Assembly (NCBI RefSeq): GCF_002775205.1
Contig: NC_036447.1
Coordinates: 29,262,245 to 29,326,244, forward strand
Source of the DNA: Xiphophorus maculatus
Lineage: Eukaryota > Chordata > Actinopteri > Cyprinodontiformes > Poeciliidae
Length of the DNA stretch: 64,000 nt
Reading direction: 5' to 3'
A model generated the notes under the pieces. It was not told where the DNA came from and ran no database searches. It saw nothing but the letters and a program-made list of their open reading frames with translations. This document shows positions 37,050-47,363 of the stretch, in pieces. The position numbers and the translations under genes were made by a program. Position 1 is the first letter of the stretch. Each line of letters begins with the position of its first letter.

Positions 37050-40000
37050 GGATATGAACAGATATCCTGTCAACTCTGGTTACTGCTCAAAATGTCAATG
37101 TTGGTCTAAAGGCCTAAAATACACCCAGTTTCCTTAACAGTGACTCAGTTTGGATGCTCACTGTTAAAGTTTACAACATGACTAATAGAAGAAGGAACAA
37201 GTGCAGTTTGTTTGACAGAGTTCCTCTAAAATAGAACATGACAACAGAAGGTTTGCAAAATGGCCACTGAATGTAGCAGTTTTTAGTAAATGTTATTTAT
37301 GTTTGGTGAAATCCAAACAGACGATTTCAGTGCAAACACGTCTCATGAGTTATTAGTGTTGGGTTTTTTTTTATGACAGTCTAGTTTTATTAAGTTGTGA
37401 CTTTTTGTTTGTCTAATTCAGTTTGTTTTAAACAATTTTTTGTGTTTTTGATATTTATTAGTTGAATATTGGTTAATTTTAGTTTAGTTTTTAGTGTTTA
37501 TAGTAATAGTTTTAGGTTTTTTATAGTTAATTTTCAGGTGGAGAATTTAAAAAGGTCAAAGTATTGTATTGTGATTGTGTAAACAACGATTGGACAATGA
37601 ATACACAACAGAAGAAACCATTAAAAAAAAATTTATTTAATCATTGTTGAACAAGAAGCTGACTGGTGTTTTCTCTCAACTTTTCCGGTCGCCATTTTGC
37701 GGACTAGTGTTTGCGACACCAGGAGGATTATGGGATACCATAATTTACTGATAACTGACATGTTTTGGAGAAAAGTACAATTTCACATCAGTGGAAAGGC
37801 TAATTAATAGATTGATAAACACAAAATCTAAGGATATTATATCTATAAAAAGTATTTTGATTAATTTTATAATTGCATGATATGTTTTCTCTCTCATTAA
37901 TTAACATTTTTATTTTTTTTACATTAACAAAAATATTTCCTCAATTTCAGTTTTCATGGTTTTGTGAGTTTTAGTTAACGACTACAATCTTATTACCAGC
38001 TCCAAAGCACGGTGGTGGAGGTGTGATGATTTGGGCTTGTTTGACAGCCAGACTGCTGGGGAAAATTGCTCTATTGTTATTGCTACAAACTATTTTGTAA
38101 TAATAATAACAATAATAATAAATCATTTCATTTATAAAGCCCTTTATATCTTCAATTGAAATCCCAAGGTAGTCTAGACTGGCAGCTGAAACCTCCTTCA
38201 ATGGCCTAATTAAATCCCAGACCTCAACCAGACCGAAAAGTGGTAGTGCAAACTTAAGAGCTGTAGATTTAAAAAAAATAATACAAAAATAAAGTGAGAT
38301 AGAAAGACTGCAGTCGTTGCTGTAGGACGACCTAAGCTATTCGATCACCAGATTTTTCCGCTGTTTGATTTTGTTGCTTACTTACTAAAGTCAGCGTGGA
38401 ATCTGTTAGGTCTGAATGATCTTTGAACCTGAGATCATTTTAGATATGCCTTCATGCATAAAACCGTCAGAAAGGGAGAAGATATTATGTCAGTTTCATC
38501 AGTTTTGCAGCAGCAGCTTAAATCTGTCGCCATATGAATGTCTGTGAGGCTGGCATAGATAAAAAATGGAAACCTACACTGATGCAAGGTTGGTTGCAAA
38601 CACATGTACATACTGTTTCTTTTATCTTTTTTCCCCCTGCTTATAGTTAACGTCTGAATGCTTGAAACTGAGGTTAAATTCCTCGTTTGTGCACACACTG
38701 TTGGTAAATAAACTCTGATTCTGATGTTTTAGATGTTTTGAGAATTCAAAAACGTGAACATTCACTTGAACCATGGACAGAAAAGACTAAACGTTTAGTC
38801 TCTTTATTCTGGTTCCCCATCGCAGCAGACTCACCTTGGTTCCCCGCTTTTTTACTGCACCTGCACCAGACGACAACGCCAGCGATAATGATGGCACCAA
38901 CGATTATGCCCGCCACAACCGCACCAATCAGGATGAATTGGTCAAGAGTTTCATCGCCGTTATTCCCTGATTGATCATTCATAAGCACAATTTCTGGTGA
39001 AGTATCTGCAGAAATGTGTCAGAGAAAAGACTGTAGGACCAGATTTGATCAAGACGTTTGAGGCATTTTAGCACTTTGACTTTGAGGTTAGTTTTATGCA
39101 TCCATCCACCTAGAACCACAGACATAATCCATACGATGCAAAACAAATAGCTCGACTTACCAGGTTCACCTGAACCAGATCCTTCAGGAACTTCAGCAGT
39201 AAATAAATAAAACAAAAATAATTAAGTAAAAAGAAATTGGAATCACAAAGAATGATCTAATAAAACAGAGAAGGACCTGTGGATTTACCTTCCGGTTGTG
39301 CTGTGTTTGTGGTGTTGTCATTATTCCCTGAAACAGGCAGAATCAACAGAAATGTGCTTTTATCAGTACAGTATGTGTCACACTGGAAAACACTGACAAA
39401 CTCTCAGTTTCAACTTGAGACCTTCCAAGATGGAGAAGGTGAAGAAACATGAGCTTAAAGGCCCAGTTAACCCTTCGCAGTGTTTGTGCACCGTGGAAAA
39501 TGTGGCCCAGAAACATCCACAGACTAGGAAAGCAGAGGAAGACTTGAAGTGACTTCCTTCTAGTTTAGGATCACTTAAAAAGCTGACAGGTTGTGTTGGG
39601 TTCCCTGTTTGTTCTGATTAATGTAATTTTACTTTCATTAAAGGATAAAATATTAATATTAAAAAGCAAACAATAACCTCCTATAATTAGGGGATATTTT
39701 GTTGTTATATTGTTAATTTTCAATTTAAAAGATGCATTATTTTAATCATAGTCAGAACATCACTTAGATTAACAGACTAAATTATTGTGTTATTTTCCAA
39801 CATGACTCTTCAGGATTCTTATCACCACAAGCAGAATTCCTGCACAAATTAACCAAATTTGGGGCCATTTTTATTTGTTTTGCATCTTTTCTGTTGTTAT
39901 GTATCAAAACATGTATCAAAGATACAACATGGTTTTAGACTGGGCAGCTCAGCTCAGTGTTTTTCTACATATAGAAATATCCATTTGAAATTATGCATAA

Positions 40001-40299
40001 ACACACACGCACTCACGCCCACCCGCACACCCACACACATGTTTGCGCAGCTATCTTTGTGGGGACTTTCCACTGACTTCCATTCATTTCTACAGCCTAA
40101 ATCTTATCCTAACCCTATCCATTACATATCTAACCCTAACCAACCAAAACTCAATTCACACCTTAGTCCTAAATCTGACCCCTGACCCAAAAACAGCGTT
40201 TCCCCTTGTGGGGACCAGGCTTCAGTCCCCACAAGGAGCAGTGTGTCCCCACAACGTAGTATATGGCAGGAAAATGGTCCCCACAAGGTATTAGAAACA

Positions 40300-40353
<54 letters not shown>

Positions 40354-40355
40354 TG

Positions 40356-40390
<35 letters not shown>

Positions 40391-42768
40391 GCCCACCCCC
40401 ACACGAAAATAGTGAAACTACCACAAAATAAAGAAGGAAATGCCTTTGGTGAGATGTAGTAGTGCTCCCAGCCACTAAATCTGAAACTGTCTGTACGACT
40501 GGTAGGAAGTGGAATATCTTGAAAATATATTTTTATATATAATTTTGCAAGAGTTTCTGTATTGAAGCACCTTGAGAATGCATTTATCCTCAATCTGACT
40601 GATCAAAACAAACTGATCCTCCACTTCTCTCTTTGTTTGTCTGTTTCTGTCAATAAGTCACAATATAAACTGAAATATTCAATAGGATGAGACTGAATTT
40701 AGCAACGTGAAATATATTCTCCTATAACTATAAGGTTCGGTTTTAGTCTTACCAGAGAAACGTTATATACTTTCCGATCTGTATTGTACATATATGTTGG
40801 ATCTCTTAGTCAATTTTACATAATGCGATTTGAGACAGAAAAATCTGGGAAAATGTTAAATCTTTCTGAAGACCAATATTCCCAGCACTGCCAGCTTTAC
40901 TGAACAAATTTTTCTTTAACATAAGATTGTCACTTATTAGAAACAATATTAGAATCAATGCACAAAGTTAAACAGTGAGACTAACAGCAAAATCTGTCTG
41001 CATACATTCAATCAGCATTATTGCTTGGATGCTATTCTTTTGTCTTACCTGGAATAGTTGGAGGAGTTGAAGTAAAAACCTGACTTCTTGCTGTACTGTT
41101 GCTGTTTTTTGTTTGACTTGACGTCTCTTCTCGACAAAATGCTGCAATGAAACATCTCACATTACTTCAAGCACACTAACATGAATACAAAAACACACTG
41201 ACTCTTTTTAGTAACACTAGGAAGCATCCTACACATTTTTATGACACACTAATCTAAGAAATCCGATTCATGGAATTGTCCTAATTTATTCTTCTCATAA
41301 CAGAAAATTCTCTGTAAATACTGTAACTCAGAAAGTCCCAATCTAAACTATGGTGTTCCACATTTAAGGTCCCTCACTTTTTGAAATGTTTATGTGTTAC
41401 AGTTTGTTATGGAGATGCACCGATTCAATATTAATATCTGTATGGGTCCCAATAATGAATATAAACTTCTAGGCTGGGTATCAGTGACAAAGTGCCAGGT
41501 CCATAAGGACAAATCTGTTCAGTCTAATTCTATCCTTTGTGCTCTGAGCGACGTCTGAGCTCTGCTTTTCTGTATCGGATCGGTATCGGCCGACACTAAA
41601 CCTCAGATATTGATATTGGTACAGGAAGTGAAAAAGTGGATTGGTGCGCCACTCGTTGGGTGGCGTCATCAGGAGACAGGGCATTCACCTCAGAACCACT
41701 GAGGGAATTTCAATTGTATTTTAGTTTTGTCCTTTGAGCTCAACAAAGGAAAAGCTGAAGTTTTAGTTATTGTGGCAGACATTCCAATCGATACCAAAAA
41801 AACTGGGAACATATTTGATGTAAAGATACAAACCATCATCAACATCATCTGAAGGAAATTGCCAGAGTGTGGCCAGTTCTCTCCTAGTCCACAGCAGAGA
41901 CTTTAGTTCACCTTTTTGTTAACAGTATTGCTCTGCTTTCTGGTCTTACTAAAACAATTAGGCCGCTCCCCTGCGACCTTGGAAGAATAAGGAGTTTAGA
42001 CTGTGGATGAAAGGATTTAAAGGGTTTTGCGAGATGTCATGAAAGCCACAGAGAGGATCCTGACTTCTTGGGGTTTAGGGCTTAGAACTGACTGTAATAC
42101 TATGTGCCAACAACGGAAAAGTGTTACAGATGTTACTTGGGCATGTTAGCAACTGAAAAGAAAAACTGATGAACAAAACACCATCAACAATGAGTCACAC
42201 AGGAACTCTGGACTTCCGTCTGAACAACCAGCTGCAACAAAAATATATATATAAAAAAGAGAGTTACCAAGTTCACTAATTAAACAGAATGAAGGTGGCG
42301 TTTCCAAACAGGAGCCATTCCCAAAAGATTTCCGCTTTCTTCGTTTAATCTGATCACCTAATTATCTGAGCAGTCGGTGAGTTGTGAAATTTGGGACAGA
42401 GGAGTCAGGCTGGGGCTTATCTCAGGACAGAGAAAGCAGATTCCACAACGAGTTTCTGGCATGAAGAAGATTACGAGAAAAGAAGACGAACCTGGAAGGA
42501 AAAAAAGCCTTGTGCTTTCCGATGGAAGACCGCTCAGACCTGGACTTTTCAGCTAAAACTGGAAAATCATGTGGCAATAAAGTCATGGAGGATCAGAGCA
42601 AAAAAAAAAAAAAAAAAAAAAAGGGAAAGCAGCATGGGAGTGGAGACAGACAATGACAGAGCTGTTTTCTGTGACGCGACGGTTTGTCGGCCTACCTGTC
42701 CCGGTCAGAGCGCTGAGCAGCAGCAGCAGCAGGAACAGAGCCGGGGTCTTCAGCCGGGGGGCCGTCAT
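34572..42768 (-). CDS. TMEM154: TMEM154, single-pass membrane protein (7 exons)
   Basis: Exons on the minus strand, all phases agreeing: 42768-42696, 41141-41049, 39327-39289, 39190-39161, 39005-38835, 34950-34896, 34677-34601 or on to 34572. The product is 188 residues if the last exon runs to the TAA at 34572, close to the human length (about 183). Residues 1-24 are a signal peptide (MTAPRLKTP, then a Leu-rich core). A Ser/Thr/Asn-rich ectodomain follows, with N-glycosylation sequons NST and NTT. Exon 5 carries a helix rich in Ile/Val/Ala/Gly (about residues 107-128), ending WCRCSKK. The tail has PMFEEDVPSVLELEMDELDQW, nearly the signature tail of human TMEM154 (VPIFEEDTPSVMEIEMEELDKW). Function is poorly known. 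Sheep variants affect lentivirus susceptibility. Exon 7 ends ambiguously (see 34572-34677). Confidence 0.88.
34678..34712 (-). repeat. GT microsatellite at the TMEM154 exon 7 acceptor
   Basis: On the transcribed strand this is a UG repeat filling the place of the polypyrimidine tract, directly against the CAG of the acceptor. UG tracts at 3' splice sites are known to bind TDP-43 and to weaken exon inclusion (CFTR exon 9 is the classic case). Confidence 0.85.
35964..36762. mobile_element. hAT MITE, CAGGGGTCTCAAACTC ends
   Basis: The element is 799 bases with inverted ends CAGGGGTCTCAAACTC and its near complement AGTTTGAGACCCCTG. An exact 8-base target duplication CGCTAAAG lies at 35956-35963 and 36763-36770. 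Subterminal GCGGCCCGCGGGCC words are typical of this vertebrate-wide hAT family. It has no coding capacity and carries a solo LTR inside. Confidence 0.9.
36282..36626. mobile_element. Putative solo LTR inside the hAT MITE
   Basis: 345 bases begin TGTAAC and end GTTACA, the TG...CA inverted termini of retroviral-type LTRs. GCGC flanks both sides (36278-36281, 36627-36630), matching a 4-base target duplication. An AATAAA lies inside (about 36390). No internal coding region is present, so a solo LTR left by recombination fits, though a small DNA element is not excluded. Confidence 0.6.
37019..37047. repeat. A29 homopolymer
   Basis: An uninterrupted adenine run ends the Tc1-like remnant in TMEM154 intron 5-6. 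Confidence 0.9.
37985..38240 (+). mobile_element. Tc1-like transposase fragment
   Basis: The plus-strand translation near 37998 reads APKHGGGGVMIWACLTA, a clear match to the conserved Tc1 block before the second catalytic aspartate. An AAT-rich microsatellite and a LINE-type tail (38098-38165) are inserted or adjacent. Degraded. Confidence 0.7.
38835..39005 (-). CDS. TMEM154: TMEM154 exon 5, transmembrane helix
   Basis: Starts after TTTCTGCAG and ends AAG before GTGAGT. It encodes 57 residues: an acidic juxtamembrane part (DQSGNNGDETLDQF), about 22 hydrophobic residues (ILIGAVVAGIIVG, then AIIIAGVVVW) and a basic stop-transfer CRCSKK. The 'LDQFILI' start parallels human 'ENQLEFILM'. Confidence 0.88.
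39860..40300. repeat. High-copy fish repeat with 'CCCCACAAGG' words
   Basis: A segment with TTTGTGGGGACTTTCCACTGACTTCCATTCATTTCTACAG-type text (first part about 40055) and several CCTAACCCTA words runs into a CA microsatellite. It is common in teleost genomes. The telomere-like words are part of the repeat and do not mark an internal telomere. Confidence 0.6.
40297..40387. repeat. CA microsatellite
   Basis: Alternating AC broken only by GCATGCACGC at about 40350. It lies in TMEM154 intron 2-3. Long open frames across it on both strands are artefacts. Confidence 0.95.
42696..42768 (-). CDS. TMEM154: TMEM154 exon 1, signal peptide
   Basis: ATG at 42768; residues MTAPRLKTPALF, then a run of six leucines and SALTGT, a textbook signal peptide. 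The donor is GTAGGCC at 42695. The CAG-rich plus strand reflects the Leu codons. The start is the only ATG before the hydrophobic core in this frame. Confidence 0.82.
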
Positions 42769-44983
42769 GTTATCAAGCAGAGACACACACTGCCATTCTG
42801 AGTCTGTTTCCTCCTGTCCTGCCACAGCATCACACTTCCTGATCTGACTTAACGTTTTTTTCCCTTTTTTTTTAAACCAAGCCACACGAAACACACCCAC
42901 AGACTCACGCCGACTGCTCTCAGATCTGATGCAACAAGCAGAGTGTGTGCTTGTTGCTACAAGTCTGACGGCTCCTGATCTGCACAGCGATCACATTCCT
43001 GTTAGTCAGGTCGGCAACGGCACCAAGGCGGAGTGGTGGGGGGCAGAGAGAGTTAACTTTGAGGAAGGAAGAACTCCTTCCAGAAATCGCTCGGCGAATG
43101 GCAGCAGGTCAGGTGCCTCCTGTCAAAGAGCCGCAGTGAGGCGCCTCTCAATTCACAGTTGTGTCCTTCCTGCAGGGTCCAGGAAGAACGGCGCGCGGTG
43201 GATTAGCAACCACGCATCCGAGGGTCATGCCGCTGTGATTATCTCTGGGGTCGCTGGCCTACTTTCAATAAAAAGACAAGGCTCCACATGGTTTTCTTCA
43301 AGGCAGGACGGCGACGGAGACGGGGCGTGTTTGAACACGACTCCTGCAGCCAAGTCTTATCAGTCAAGCAGGCCTCATTTTTCTTTGCACAACAAAAAGT
43401 GGCATTGAGGAGCAGAACAGCTGGAGAATTTCCTCGGAAGGCTGGTTTTCACAAGAGCTGGGCGACGTCAAATGACTCTGTCGTGGTCCAGAATCGAGAT
43501 GAAGACACGTCGGAGGAGCAGAGAGAAATGTCTCTATGGGAAGATGGGCAGCTCACACAGCGACAGCTGCATCAGGCTAAATACATGAGATGATCATGGG
43601 GAAGTTCATTTACTTCAGTAATTTAATTTTAAAACGCTACGCTCAAGTTAAAAAGATCCATTACCAATAGGGTCAGGCGTTTCATTCTGTTAATTGGGAT
43701 CAACATGGCTGTTAACGCACTGAAACACAAAATCCTGTTTCTTAGAAAATTACATAAGAGCAATCAAGATGATTTTTGACAGTGAAATGTTGCGTTATGG
43801 CTGTTTTTTAACTAGTGCTGTCAATCTATTGAAAAATGTAATTGTGATTAATCGCACACTAGCAACATGATTAATCACTATGCCAAACTTTGTGAGCTCA
43901 AAATACAAATATGCATGAAGTTATAGGAATGGTGGCCTGGGCAAGCCCCGCCTTCTGCTCACTACAACCAATTAAAATGCAAGAAATTATCCGGTTTTTT
44001 TCTCAGATAATTTCAGGACTCCACAACAGCTAAGGGAAATTTACTTCACTACACATTAGTACATGTAGTAGCAAACTTGTTCAGGGGACAACTGACAGAT
44101 GTTTAATTTTTTTAGTTCTTGGATGCCCCGCCCCTTTCTGATGCCGCCCTGGACAACTACCTATAACCAGCCCCGTTTTCAAAAAATGTTTTATTGTCTC
44201 AAACCAAACGTGTCTGAAGATTCTCAGGTTTCCACGTTTTTAGATTCGGGGATGTTTACAGGAAATCCTTTTGTAGCTCGACCTCATCCAGCTGAGCGAC
44301 CGCAGTAAATCGTGCAGGTGAAACTTTGAGCTCATAGATGTGAACATGCAGGCTAGCAAGGCAACACAAGACAGTTGAAAAATGTTGTCTGAAAAATAAT
44401 TGCTTCTTTTCTGTGTGTTGTTGTTTTTTTTTAGATCAACCTTGTATTGATTTTGAAGAGGGGGAAGAGGATATTTTCTCTGCTGTTTTTAACGTTTGTG
44501 CTATTTCTGTGACACTGGAAAGTTTTACTCATAGTTATTCTAGCCCAACAAGCTGCGTGTGTGTGTCTGGGCGCTCACCCACACGGTACGTTTTGACAGC
44601 ACTGTCCATATTATGCACGAAGCACCGCCTGACATCATGCAAGCCCACAACGTGATTCCTATTAAGCCTTATCAGATGCTGGCAGATGAAGCTGAAGACA
44701 TTTGATCAAACTTTGCATTTGTCACAGACTGCTGGTTGCAAATGGCCAAAAGATCCAAAGGCAAAGTTTTGTTTTTTGCTTTTTTTGCTTGTTTTCTGTG
44801 AGATGTCAGCCCAGCACTGGTTCATCGCTTGAGTTAAAGCCTTTTTATGCCAGAATAATTGGTTGATTTAGTAGAGTTGAGTGATCTAAGAAACCTTCCT
44901 TCATTAACGAGCCAACAGTGGATGGAAAATAATGCAAATGGAAGAAAAACTCATCAACTTTTACTACTTTTGGCTATTTATTG

Positions 44984-45094
44984 AAATGTATGTTAATTGC
45001 AAACATTTCAATTAACATACATTTAATTGAATGTATGTTCAAACAATTGAGCTTGAGAAGCTCAAGCTTCTCTTAAGCTATTGAGAGAAGCTTG
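44984..45094. repeat. Cluster of three hairpins
   Basis: Arms 44984-44999 and 45009-45024 are perfect 16-base inverted repeats. A stem GAGCTTGA/TCAAGCT follows at 45049-45068, and arms 45063-45073 and 45084-45094 pair perfectly (CAAGCTTCTCT). Consecutive stems share bases. Confidence 0.8.
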
Positions 45095-47274
45095 AGGAAG
45101 GAATCCCTTATACTGACCAAACGTATGTAAACTTTTGAATTTTAGGAAAGTTGAAAAAAATAAATAAACAAAATAAAAATCCTAAAATATGTTCTCGACA
45201 CATTTTCTGGCATTTAGCAAATAAAAATAAATTGAGAAATTCTAGCTACACTAAAACAAAAAAGGTTTGGTCTAACCTAACTTCAAACAGTGAGAAAGAA
45301 AGAATTTGTTTGTATCTTTTTATACATTGCATGTAAATATCTGCTTTTAACTAGATCTACGTCTTACATAAAAAAATAATAATGTTCTAAAGTTGCTGTT
45401 GGTTCTTTTTTCTAGACAAACTTTCAAGTGCTGATAGTGAAGTAAAGCAAACTGAAACAAGGTTTAACTCGTTGAAAGTTGAACTTTGTCCTCAGCCTGC
45501 AGTGACTGTTAAACAGGGACGAAAGATTTTACAGCAATTCGCTTCTTTCTAGATTTATTTTAAGAACTCTGACGCAGTTTTCTCTCTTTACCATCAAAAG
45601 TGTAGGAGGAGTCTGACTTGTCTACACTGGTCTCTGGGAACAAGTCGGAGCTTGACTGATGTACATTTCTATTTAAATCGACATGTTTTGTTTTTCAACA
45701 AGCTCTTTTTTGATTTGCCAATTTTAGAACATGTCACAATCTGACCTGGGAGTGAATTGGAAGTTTCACACTGAACACTGACAATTACACAAATGAGATA
45801 AAGCAAAGAACCAGTCAATGTAGGTCCACAACAGGTTTCCAGACATTTGCCTTAAAAAGGAAAGATGTAGAATTAATTTCCTAACTTTTTGAGTTGTCTT
45901 TTCTATTTTGTTGGTCTAAAAAACATTTTTATACCAACAGAAAACACTTTAACTATTTAACCAAGGTTAGTAGGCTGTGCCACTTTCCATTCATTTTAAG
46001 ATGAAAGCAAAACATTCATTTTCTAATCCATTGAAAATGATCTTAATTGGTCATTGAAAAATAATGTAATCCCAACAAATGACATAGAACGTCTCCATCT
46101 CCATCATCTTTGCCTAATGACTACTGGAAAGAAGCACCAGCCTCCCTCGCAACTTTAGATAATGGATTTATCTAAATATGAATATAAACCTGTCAACTAC
46201 AAACATTAAATTTGTCAACTACAAACATTACTCTTAGATTGTAGATCCCATTAAAATACATTCAAACTCAGTTTATACTTGCTTTAAATGACATCAGGTG
46301 TGATGTTGATGAACACATGAGGTCAAGAGTGCAGTCTGCATTTTGTTTGTCTCTTTCTTGTGAATGTTTTGTTGCTGTTTCTTGTGTACATATGCAATGC
46401 TGCTTTAGGCTGCTAAACGAAAAACTGACCACTTGTCCTCATTCTTCTACTTTATTCTTCTACTGCTCTCCAATTTGCATTGCTTGCGGTTATTTCAATG
46501 TATAATTTAATGTTTCACTCTGTATTTTTCTCCCCGTAGAAGCTGTTGGGTCTGGCATTCTACTTTCTGCAGAGGGATGCCGGCTGATAATGTTGCCAAG
46601 CACTAAATGTTCTCCCTCTCCTGCTATTAACTTTTTACTTTTCATTAACATGGAAAGCACACCTGGTTCAGCCGTTTCTTCTTTGTGTCTCTGCTCTGTC
46701 TTCTCAACCTGCAGTTGGTGTTGGCAGACAGCAGCTCATTCTGAGCCAGGTCCTGGTTCTGCTGGAGGTTTCTTCTTGTTAAAGTTTTTCCTCTCAACTG
46801 TCGCTACGTGCTCTTCTAATGCAATCCCTTAGGCTTCCCTAGATAGAAACATTTTAGCTAATTTAAATAGTAAACCAAACTTGATGCACTGATTAACAAT
46901 GTTCAATTAAAAATGTCTGTATGATTGTGTTGAACTGAATTAAACTGAATTATTTTTATGGTTATTTTGATCTCTGTCATCCATTTACAATTTATCTACT
47001 ACATCGCCTACTAAATACAGGAAAGAGAATATACCAAATTTATAAAATAATGAATCAATGAATAAACGCTTTGTACTCACACTGAATTATACAAATAGGA
47101 GAGAGTGTGTCCACCCTGCTGTAAAACCCAAATAAAAATATGCGGTTTAATTTCGTATCCACTGTTATTTTTGAGTTAGTGTTTAATTAACAAAATGTAT
47201 TGTTAAGAAGATGACCAGGTTTGTATTGAACCAAGTGATCCGGAACTCGAGAAAAAAATCGCAGCAAGCAAATT

Positions 47275-47363
47275 TTCTTCCGGGACGTATTTCAGTGAAG
47301 GACCATTTCCGTTTCCTGTTCACTTGTCAACACAAGCTCCACGCGCGTACTCCTGAGAGCGAG
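47275..47363 (+). promoter_or_regulatory. TMA16 promoter and short 5' leader
   Basis: CTTCCGGGACG (about 47277) and TTTCCGTTTCC (about 47307) are ETS-type motifs, typical of TATA-less promoters of ribosome and housekeeping genes. CpG is locally raised. The start site was not located precisely. Confidence 0.5.

Larger units (their letters stand above)
42769..47363. other. Intergenic region between TMEM154 and TMA16 (divergent)
   Basis: The two genes start back to back 4.6 kb apart. At 42929-43593 the composition is balanced with several open frames but no recognised domain; it may be TMEM154 regulatory DNA. A hAT-type end occurs at 43808 (GTGCTGTCAATCTATTG, ATTAATCGCA). A high-copy fish repeat (GGAGGTTTCTTCTTGTTAAAG) lies at about 46560-46950. 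Hairpins lie at 44984-45094. Confidence 0.5.

Noticed and set aside
40080..40140. Interstitial telomere repeat (CCTAACCCTA words)
   Set aside because: Only isolated copies occur inside a known type of fish interspersed repeat, with no tandem array.
40122..40593. Cys/Val- and His/Thr-repeat open frames
   Set aside because: They are translations of a CA/GT microsatellite.
43808..43880. Complete hAT element near 43.8 kb
   Set aside because: Only one end (GTGCTGTCAATC ... ATTAATCGCA) is recognisable. No matching right end or target duplication was found.
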